A stretch of DNA of 38,948 nucleotides from Sphingobium sp. (lineage in GTDB: Bacteria; Pseudomonadota; Alphaproteobacteria; Sphingomonadales; Sphingomonadaceae), in NCBI GenBank assembly GCA_022652485.1, contig JALCRK010000033.1:1-38948 (forward strand), read 5' to 3'. How positions within the stretch are numbered: position 1 is the first letter of the stretch; every line of letters starts with the position of its first letter. A model generated the notes under the pieces. It was not told the DNA's origin and did no database searches. It saw only the letters and a program-made list of their open reading frames with translations. The position numbers and the translations under genes are program-made. Positions 33,099 through 38,948 of the stretch are shown here, piece by piece.

Positions 33099-34289
33099 TC
33101 AGTTGGCGCGTTCCATCAGCTTCCGGGCCTTGCCCTCGAGATCGAGGCGGTCGTCCTGATGGGTCTTGTGTCGCGCGACGGCGGTGATGCCCTGCACGAA
33201 GTCGTAGAGTGACGCGGCGGGGTGCCCTTCCTCGTCGAGGACGGTGGCGACGACCTTGGCCGTGTCGGATTTGGAGAAGCCGCGGTTGCGCAGGAAGCTT
33301 GAGCGATCTTCGTCGGTCCGCGCGACGATGCGGTCCCGCGCGGTGCGGATACCATTGATGAAATGTACGGCTGAGGAATCCGCGAAGTGGGTCAACGCCG
33401 GCTCGGCCTGCTGCGCGAACCGATTGGCAGCGAATTTCGAGTGGCGGATATTGATCTCCTCGAAATTCTCGACGCCCCAGAGATTCCGGTTCATGCACAC
33501 CGCCCGGAGATAGAAGGTCGCGATGCCGAGCGTCTTCGAGCCGACTTCCGAGTTCCAGCAATAGAAGCCGCGGAAATAGAGGTCCGGGTCGCCATTGGGC
33601 AGCCGACCCGCTTCGATCGGATGGGTATCATCCACCAGGAAGAGGAAGACGTCGCGATCGGAGGCATAGAGGGTGGTCGTGTCACGGCTGACATCGACAT
33701 AAGGGTTATAGCGCATCGTGCCCCAGTCGAGCACGCCCGGAACCTTCCACCGTGTATCCCCGACGCCGTCGCCCGCGAATTTCATCACCGCCGCGACCAG
33801 CTCATGATCCCAGATCCGGCCATAGTCCGGGCCGGTGACCGCCCGCAGCTCGGTGCGGCCATCATGTGTCTGGAGCAGCTTCACCTGCTCGCCGCGATGG
33901 GCGATCAGGCCGTGCTGGAGATTGATGCCAGCGAGCGCTGCGGGCAGATCGCGCAGATAAGAGGCCGGTGCGCCGACCAGGCTGCACATCTGGCCGAACG
34001 ACCAGTTGGTGGGAGCAACCGGTTCGTCGCTGCCGGGTACTAGGAGTGAGAGGCGCTCGGGATTGTCGCTGCGCGCCTCGACGCGGACGGCCCGGCTCTC
34101 GACGACCCGGGTTGTCGCCGCCTCGGCGCGGGCGCGTACGCGATCATAAAGGCTGGTGAGGGAGAGATAGCGTTCGTCCTCGGGGCGCGAAAACCATTCC
34201 GAGGAAACGCGGCTGACGTTCCGGCCGCGGCTGATATCGACCTTATAGGCGCCCGATACCGGGCGATCGACGGTTGCGATCATGTTCAT
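33099..34289 (-). CDS. DUF932 family protein
   Basis: A 396-residue DUF932 protein, common on plasmids and phages. The function is unproven, though related proteins are thought to act in DNA metabolism. The body includes FGQMCSLVGAPASYLRDLP (about 98-116), DDTHPIEAG and a FYLRAVCMNRNLWG core. The start ATG 34289 has AGGAGGT at ideal distance; the longer frame to 34355 lacks one. It heads the right-hand run of small genes and precedes the zinc-ribbon gene. Confidence 0.85.
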   Translation of the reverse strand: MNMIATVDRPVSGAYKVDISRGRNVSRVSSEWFSRPEDERYLSLTSLYDRVRARAEAATTRVVESRAVRVEARSDNPERLSLLVPGSDEPVAPTNWSFGQMCSLVGAPASYLRDLPAALAGINLQHGLIAHRGEQVKLLQTHDGRTELRAVTGPDYGRIWDHELVAAVMKFAGDGVGDTRWKVPGVLDWGTMRYNPYVDVSRDTTTLYASDRDVFLFLVDDTHPIEAGRLPNGDPDLYFRGFYCWNSEVGSKTLGIATFYLRAVCMNRNLWGVENFEEINIRHSKFAANRFAQQAEPALTHFADSSAVHFINGIRTARDRIVARTDEDRSSFLRNRGFSKSDTAKVVATVLDEEGHPAASLYDFVQGITAVARHKTHQDDRLDLEGKARKLMERAN

Positions 34290-34382
34290 GGGGACCTCCT
34301 GATACTGGCTGCGCGCGCGAAACGTCGTTGCCTCCGCCCGCCGCACATCCCCCAAGGCCCCCTTCCCTCCGCCGGTCCGGCG

Positions 34383-34676
34383 TCATTGATCGCTCGCGCA
34401 AGGCTCGCCGCTGAGCATGGGCTCGGCCCGGCAATTGTCGGGTTGTGAATCGAGCGCGGTGAGGCGACGCGCAGCGGCGTCGAGGGAAGCGGGCCGAAGG
34501 GCGTGGAGCCAGGTCGGCCCAAGCTGGTTGCGCACCATTCGCAGCGATGCCGAGAAAGGCTCGAACTCGTCGCTCCCGTTCATCCATTTGAGCGAAAGGG
34601 CGCGCTTCCAATAGCGCCCATGGCGCGCCCGGAAGTCGAGCAACGCGCGCCACATTGCGGGGGTGGGGTCATCCAT
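34383..34676 (-). CDS. Small unknown plasmid protein
   Basis: A 97-residue protein starting MDDPTPAMWRALLDFRARHG at 34676, with GGGAGACC upstream. It is helical with a basic Trp-rich centre (YWKRALSLKWMNG) and a loosely structured tail. Its start falls after the stop of the next upstream small gene by 67 bases. No family is recognised. Confidence 0.65.
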   Translation of the reverse strand: MDDPTPAMWRALLDFRARHGRYWKRALSLKWMNGSDEFEPFSASLRMVRNQLGPTWLHALRPASLDAAARRLTALDSQPDNCRAEPMLSGEPCASDQ

Positions 34677-34743
34677 CGGAGGTCTCCCGGGGTGTTGGTT
34701 GGGCAGCGGCAAGCCCGCTTGAGCGAGTATCCGGTCATGGCCA

Positions 34744-34917
34744 CTAAAGCTGTTGGACCACAAAGCGGTCGGATACGCCGCTGCAGCCCAGTTCGACCTC
34801 GAACGTCGTATCGCCGGTTTCGGCTTTCTCGCGCGCCTCTTCGAGTGTCTCCGCCTCGACCTGATACTGCATCTCGAAATTGCGGGTCTCGGTGACCGCG
34901 AACTTGAACTGGGCCAT
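34744..34917 (-). CDS. Small acidic unknown plasmid protein
   Basis: A 57-residue acidic protein, MAQFKFAVTETRNFEMQYQV onwards, with AAGGAGG seven to nine bases before the ATG. It looks like a single beta sheet and helix. It is too short for a family call. It shares the strand with six neighbours. Confidence 0.65.
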   Translation of the reverse strand: MAQFKFAVTETRNFEMQYQVEAETLEEAREKAETGDTTFEVELGCSGVSDRFVVQQL

Positions 34918-35015
34918 CTCATTGCCTCCTTCGGTTTTTGGCGCTGCGATGGTCATGAGCATTTGCAGCGCCTTTGACGGTTCGGGTGAAGCTACGCTTC
35001 TACGGCTCGGCGAAT

Positions 35016-35519
35016 TTAGAGGACGCCGCCAGAAAGCGACGCCGCGAGGGCTTCGCCGGTGCTTTCAATCTCGATCCGATCGTGGAAGATCGCGCACCAT
35101 CCGCCGCCGAACTCCCCGACGCGCATTCGCGAACAGGTGACGCTCCATTCGAAACCGATCGGACCGGTGAGGAGCGTTGCCGAGCAGCAGCGCTGGATCA
35201 GCTTGGCGAGTGCCTCGGGGTCGAGGGCGATTTCCGACGTGACGACGGCGGCGACCATCAAAGGATCAGCAAGGTTGCTGCCCGTCAAAACCGCGCCGAA
35301 GGATGGGAAATCGCGGTCGGAGAAGATGTCGCGAAAACCAGCCCAGCGGTCGTCCTCGGAGGCCGGAAACAGCGCCAGGAATTCGGGGCTCGGGCTTACC
35401 GTATCGGGATTGTAGCCCTCGCCAAGGCCATAGCTCGCCTGAAAGGCTTCCTCCAGCAGCGCCATCTCCGCTGGTGAGCAGGAGAAGGCAAAGCAGCCCT
35501 GGACATAGGTGTCAGCCAT
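35016..35519 (-). CDS. Unknown conserved-style plasmid protein
   Basis: A 167-residue protein starting MADTYVQGCFAFSCSPAEMALL at 35519, preceded by GAGGAG. It overlaps the end of the next upstream gene by eight bases. It contains a Phe-rich acidic centre (RWAGFRDIFSDRDFPSFGAVL) and a Gly/Trp-rich C-terminus. No membrane segment or motif is recognised. Confidence 0.7.
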   Translation of the reverse strand: MADTYVQGCFAFSCSPAEMALLEEAFQASYGLGEGYNPDTVSPSPEFLALFPASEDDRWAGFRDIFSDRDFPSFGAVLTGSNLADPLMVAAVVTSEIALDPEALAKLIQRCCSATLLTGPIGFEWSVTCSRMRVGEFGGGWCAIFHDRIEIESTGEALAASLSGGVL

Positions 35520-35973
35520 GATCCTGCTCCTCATCATCGACGATGGTCAGCGGGGGCAAAGCGACATTGGCCGACTGTAGATAGGCGCTGACGGCCTCGA
35601 AGGTGCCGAGTGAGCGAAGTTCCGGCTCGGTGACCACGACGATGTCGTTATCGGTGACGGTGTAGGAGCGCGGGTCGGTCGCGCCATCGAACACGATGCG
35701 CTCGGCCTCCCAACTTCCGGGATAGCTGCCGCACCAACGCTGGAAGGGCAGCCGATTGTCGACACAGAAGGTCTCGAGAGACTCAAGCCGGCCCCAGGAA
35801 ACGTCGTCGGCCGCAAGTTCGAGCGGGCCGAAACCAGTGATATGGCCCATTGAGAAATACTCCCCGAGCGGATCGGTGAGCGCTTCATCCTCGATAACGG
35901 CGATGAACGCGGCAAGTTGGGCGCGCGGCAGCGAACCGCCGATGCGGATAGTGACGGAAACACGGTCGGCCAT
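35512..35973 (-). CDS. Unknown plasmid protein
   Basis: A 153-residue protein beginning MADRVSVTIRIGGSLPRAQL at 35973 with AGGAGG at normal distance. Alternating beta strands and helices are suggested by DRVSVTIRIGG and DNDIVVVTEPEL. The tail is acidic. It overlaps the next gene by eight bases and so is translationally coupled. Confidence 0.7.
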   Translation of the reverse strand: MADRVSVTIRIGGSLPRAQLAAFIAVIEDEALTDPLGEYFSMGHITGFGPLELAADDVSWGRLESLETFCVDNRLPFQRWCGSYPGSWEAERIVFDGATDPRSYTVTDNDIVVVTEPELRSLGTFEAVSAYLQSANVALPPLTIVDDEEQDHG

Positions 35974-36044
35974 GATGGGCCTCCTGCGAAGTCGGTGAAG
36001 GGAAGCCGCCTCGGGCATTCAGACCTGCGAGGCGGCGGGGTTGT

Positions 36045-36350
36045 TCAGGCAGGGTCGCCGACAGCAGCGGCACCGATCAGGTATCGCAGCTTCGCCCATG
36101 CAGCGACCTCGCCCACACGAACGCCGTGGTTGAGGCCCTGCCCGTAGAGACGGTAAGCGATCGCCACCATTTCGGGAGAGGCATCGGCGGGCACGAAGGA
36201 GAGGAAATTGCCCTCATCGTCCCGCAGTTCGAGCACGTCGCCGTGATTGCCGTTCGACGGCAGGGCGACACGGGCGGCGGAATGGAGTTCGGCGAGATCG
36301 AGATTGAAGCTCTCGACGAACAGCGCGCCGATCGGATCGGGGTCGGCCAT
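36045..36350 (-). CDS. Unknown small plasmid protein
   Basis: A 101-residue protein beginning MADPDPIGALFVESFNLDL at 36350, preceded by GGAGAC. It is acidic and predicted beta/helical, with VLELRDDEGNFLSFVPADAS. It shares no motif I can name. It lies 162 bases downstream of the strawberry-notch-like gene. Confidence 0.65.
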   Translation of the reverse strand: MADPDPIGALFVESFNLDLAELHSAARVALPSNGNHGDVLELRDDEGNFLSFVPADASPEMVAIAYRLYGQGLNHGVRVGEVAAWAKLRYLIGAAAVGDPA

Positions 36351-36512
36351 GATTGGTCTCCGGTGTGCGCCGACGACCTATTCGCCGACCACATCCAGCC
36401 CCCTCCCTTCCCTCCATGCGGCCAATATGCGCGACCGGGCCGCAGCCCGAGACAGCTCGGCCTCGGTCGCGCATCGCAAATTGGGTGTGTCGGGCGTCTG
36501 TCAGCCCGCTAT

Positions 36513-38363
36513 TCAGGGAGTGGCGTTTGCGGAAATTGCCACGAGGATATCCTCGGCACGATTGGTCGGAACGAACAGGCGCGTCTTGTAGGCGATGATC
36601 TCGGTGAAGCAGCCGAGCGACTTCAACCATTCGCGTTTAGCGGGCGGGAAGCTTTTGATCTCCAGCCGCGCCTCATCGTTGACATAGGAACGCTGAAGGC
36701 GTGCGCCCGGAAGTTCGGGGATTGCGACGCCGTCGCTGCCGCGGGCCGCTGCGACGATTTCGGTCGGCGACAGGGCGATAGCCATGGTCACGCCGAACGC
36801 CTGTGCAAGCTTCTCGAAACCAGCGGGCGAGACGATCCTGCCCAACATCGAATTGCCCTGGGCATCGGAGATCCGCCAGACACGGACATCGTCATCGGGC
36901 AACCGGTTCCAGACTGGCAAGAGCAGCCCCGTGGCGATGTTGATGGTCTCGACGTCGATCCGCGTGGCGATGTCCGCGCATTCCGCCTCCCAAGCAGTGC
37001 GAAAGCCGGCCATGTCGATCTCGCGCCAATGGCTCTCTGCGAGCGCTGACTGACGAATGCGCTCGGAGCCGACGGGACGGATCAGCTCCCAGACCTGAAT
37101 GGATTGCCCGTCATTGTCGAGGATCGACCAGGAAGGCACCCGTAGCGCGATCCGGCCCGAGCGGCCATTTTTCAGGAACGCGATTTCCTTCGCCCCGGAC
37201 CAAGTCTCCATGAGACGTTCAAAGGCAGTCGCGCGGCGCCGATGATGAAGCTCGATACGGCAGAGCCTGGTCTCGGCGCCGGTCACCGGATCGCGGCGAA
37301 GGATCTGCTCTTCGAGCGGCACGATCCGCTCAGCCTTGATCGTCTCGACGCCGACATCGAGGGTCCCAGCATCGCGCGCGGCATCGATGCGGGCCTGGAT
37401 CAGCGCCATATACTCCTCGAAGATCGCATTTTGGGTGCCGATCCGCAGCGCCAGCAGCCGGTTGAGCCAGCGTTGTATCGGGGGCAAAGTTTCGAGCAGG
37501 CCGCCGCCATTCTGATCGACGAGCTTGAGTCCGGTCATAAGCGAAAAATCGTCGAGTGTGACGCTGGTGAGTTTCCCCAGATAGAGCAAGCGATACCATT
37601 GGCTTAAAGCATCTCTCGCATAATCGCTCTCAAGATTGTCCGCCGGATCGAAAAGGTTCTGGCCCCCGGTCTGCCGCTGCCCCCGGGTGAGCGCGCCAAG
37701 ACTGTCGAGGCGTCGGGCGATCGTGCTGATGAAGCGCCGTTCGCCCCGGCAGTCTGTCGTCACCGGGCGGAAGATCGGCGCGCTGAGCTGGTTGGTTCGG
37801 TTGGATCGCCCCAGACCCTGGATTGCGCTGGAGGCGCGCCAACCCGGTTCGAGCAGATAATGGACGCGGCGGCGGTCGGCCGTCGGACAGTTGCGATCGG
37901 CGTGATAGCTGCGCCCCGTCCCACCGGCATCCGAGAAGGCAAGGATCGCCTTGCGGCCGGACATGAAGGCGTCGGATTCGACAATATTACTGCGCGCGGT
38001 CCGGCGTTCGACCTGCTGTCGCCCGCTGCCGTCGATCACCAGGCGCCGCGTCCGGCCAGTCACCTCGGCGACTGCGTCGGTGCCGAAGTGACGGATCAGT
38101 TCGTCGAGCGCGGCGGGGATGGCCGGCATGGCACATAGGCGCTCGATCAGGTCGTCACGCGCCTGGAGGGCGACCTGACTATGGACAGGGTAGCCATCCT
38201 CATCGACCATCAACTCGGAACGGGGTTCGCCATCGGAGCCCTTGAAGACGCGCATCATCCGCGTGGGGAAAGCGGATTTCAGATAGTCGATCATATATTC
38301 TTTGCAGTCGCAGTTTATGTCGAGCGTGGCGGCGGGAGGCGCAGGTTTTCTTCGGTTTTCCAT
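36513..38363 (-). CDS. C-terminal half of a strawberry-notch-like helicase/ATPase
   Basis: A 616-residue fragment of the strawberry-notch family, whose full plasmid forms are over 1300 residues with an N-terminal methylase/helicase part. Only the second half is present: SDAGGTGRS (about 144-152) and the motif VI-like QGLGRSNRTNQ (about 182-192), then the conserved GERRFISTIARRLDSLGALT and NLESDYA segments. The N-terminal ATPase with its Walker A and DECH boxes is absent. A start ATG at 38363 follows TGGAGTG, so a stable fragment could be made. Homology begins only about 10 residues after this start, and a divergent recombinase begins 56 bases away, which argues for disruption by a mobile element. 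Confidence 0.8.
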   Translation of the reverse strand: MENRRKPAPPAATLDINCDCKEYMIDYLKSAFPTRMMRVFKGSDGEPRSELMVDEDGYPVHSQVALQARDDLIERLCAMPAIPAALDELIRHFGTDAVAEVTGRTRRLVIDGSGRQQVERRTARSNIVESDAFMSGRKAILAFSDAGGTGRSYHADRNCPTADRRRVHYLLEPGWRASSAIQGLGRSNRTNQLSAPIFRPVTTDCRGERRFISTIARRLDSLGALTRGQRQTGGQNLFDPADNLESDYARDALSQWYRLLYLGKLTSVTLDDFSLMTGLKLVDQNGGGLLETLPPIQRWLNRLLALRIGTQNAIFEEYMALIQARIDAARDAGTLDVGVETIKAERIVPLEEQILRRDPVTGAETRLCRIELHHRRRATAFERLMETWSGAKEIAFLKNGRSGRIALRVPSWSILDNDGQSIQVWELIRPVGSERIRQSALAESHWREIDMAGFRTAWEAECADIATRIDVETINIATGLLLPVWNRLPDDDVRVWRISDAQGNSMLGRIVSPAGFEKLAQAFGVTMAIALSPTEIVAAARGSDGVAIPELPGARLQRSYVNDEARLEIKSFPPAKREWLKSLGCFTEIIAYKTRLFVPTNRAEDILVAISANATP

Positions 38364-38419
38364 GATTTCACTCCAGATAATTACAGTTCCTTCGACCTCA
38401 ACAAGTCGAAGGAAGCTAC

Positions 38420-38948
38420 ATGCGAACAAGATCATCATTGCCGTTTCGAGCGGCCCCGCTCCGGGTCGAAGACCCGCCCAGTCACGGCACCCTACTCACC
38501 GCATTCCTCTCCTCTCTGTCGCTCGACGAGAGGTCAGCCTGTGCGGTTCTGTTTGGCGCTGCTGCCCGCCATTTCCTGCATTGGCTGGAGCTGCATGGGA
38601 TCGCAGTCCGCACGATCGACGATCGGGCTGTTCGGCGGTTCGAGAAGCACCGGTGCCGGTGCCACCGGTATTCGGCGCAGCAGCCAGTATATAAGGCGGA
38701 CATTGCAGCGCGGGTCAGACGCTTCGTCCGCTTCCTGGAAGATCAAGGCTACGTCGAAGTCGACGACGGGATCGACGATTTGCCACGGCACCTCGCCGAC
38801 TATTTCGACGCGATCAATAGTCTGCAACTCGCGCAGGGACCGGCGCAGTCCTATCGATCCGAGGCCGAGCATGTCGTGGCCTGGCTTCGCATTGCGCGAC
38901 GACGGTGGGCCGATATCGACGACACGATCATCGACCAGTACGCCGTGC
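38420..38948 (+). CDS. Tyrosine-recombinase-like protein, N-terminal part (runs off the edge)
   Basis: An open frame of 176 codons that continues past the window. The ATG at 38420 follows GAAGGAAG by four bases. It reads as the N-terminal, core-binding part of a tyrosine recombinase: helices with AARHFLHWLELHGIAV and VRRFVRFLEDQGYVEV, and an EAEHVVAWLR segment. A Cys/His-rich RCRCHRYSAQQ lies between. The catalytic Arg-His-Arg-Tyr part would be beyond the edge. It faces away from the truncated strawberry-notch gene and is the likely cause of that truncation. Confidence 0.75.
   Translation, partial: MRTRSSLPFRAAPLRVEDPPSHGTLLTAFLSSLSLDERSACAVLFGAAARHFLHWLELHGIAVRTIDDRAVRRFEKHRCRCHRYSAQQPVYKADIAARVRRFVRFLEDQGYVEVDDGIDDLPRHLADYFDAINSLQLAQGPAQSYRSEAEHVVAWLRIARRRWADIDDTIIDQYAV

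Noticed and set aside
33070..33100. C-rich run before the DUF932 stop region
   Set aside because: Looks like ordinary GC-rich spacer; no structure or motif supports a function.
34383..34922. 179-residue extension of the small unknown protein at 34.4 kb
   Set aside because: The N-terminal half overlaps another small gene with a strong ribosome site and is Arg/Ser-rich; the start at 34676 has its own ribosome site.

Overview
The window looks like accessory DNA of a conjugative plasmid or integrative conjugative element (ICE) from a GC-rich alphaproteobacterium, most likely a sphingomonad (Sphingomonas, Sphingobium or Novosphingobium). The reasons are the backbone families (ArdC, DUF2493, DUF736, DUF5983, DUF6117, DUF932, strawberry-notch-like ATPase), a MobF relaxase with a TraD coupling protein, and strong AGGAGG ribosome sites in front of many small genes. 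No replication, partition, mating-pair-formation, rRNA or tRNA gene is visible, so plasmid versus ICE stays open. Assignments rest on motifs read by eye.

Layout. 0.1-1.0 kb: an ArdC-type antirestriction gene whose 3' end appears cut off beside inverted repeats. 1.4-2.7 kb: an AbiEii-type nucleotidyltransferase toxin behind a small unknown gene, convergent with a short AbiEi-like winged-helix gene. 2.7-4.3 kb: a large serine recombinase. 4.4-11.3 kb: the transfer module, a minus-strand operon (ribbon-helix-helix protein, TraD, MobF relaxase, lytic transglycosylase, small Pro-rich protein) read away from a candidate oriT at 10.7-11.0 kb. The oriT has two 28-bp dyad-containing direct repeats and an F-like nic core. 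11.5-15.7 kb: plasmid housekeeping genes including two DUF2493 paralogues, with clear terminators and a perfect 13-bp inverted repeat.

15.9-23.7 kb is a probable defence island. Its centre is a 1410-residue protein with an N-terminal PDDEXK/Cap4-like nuclease segment, a STAND-type NTPase core and a HEAT-like C-terminus. It overlaps an upstream 310-residue protein with a HEPN-like tail. Next to them are a DUF4238 protein, a convergent PDDEXK-like protein and a protein with a HEPN motif. This is the best candidate in the window for a little-described system.

24.3-32.2 kb is a metal-resistance island: czcCBA-type RND efflux genes, a His-rich periplasmic protein and a major-facilitator exporter with a His-rich tail, all on the minus strand. 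A divergent CsoR/RcnR-family repressor is transcribed from an intergenic region with two perfect operator-like palindromes.

32.3-38.4 kb returns to backbone: a zinc-ribbon/sigma-70 region 4 fusion, DUF932, five small genes of unknown function, and the C-terminal half of a strawberry-notch-like ATPase. Its missing N-terminal half is replaced by the start of a divergent tyrosine-recombinase-like gene that runs off the right edge, which suggests that a mobile element broke it.
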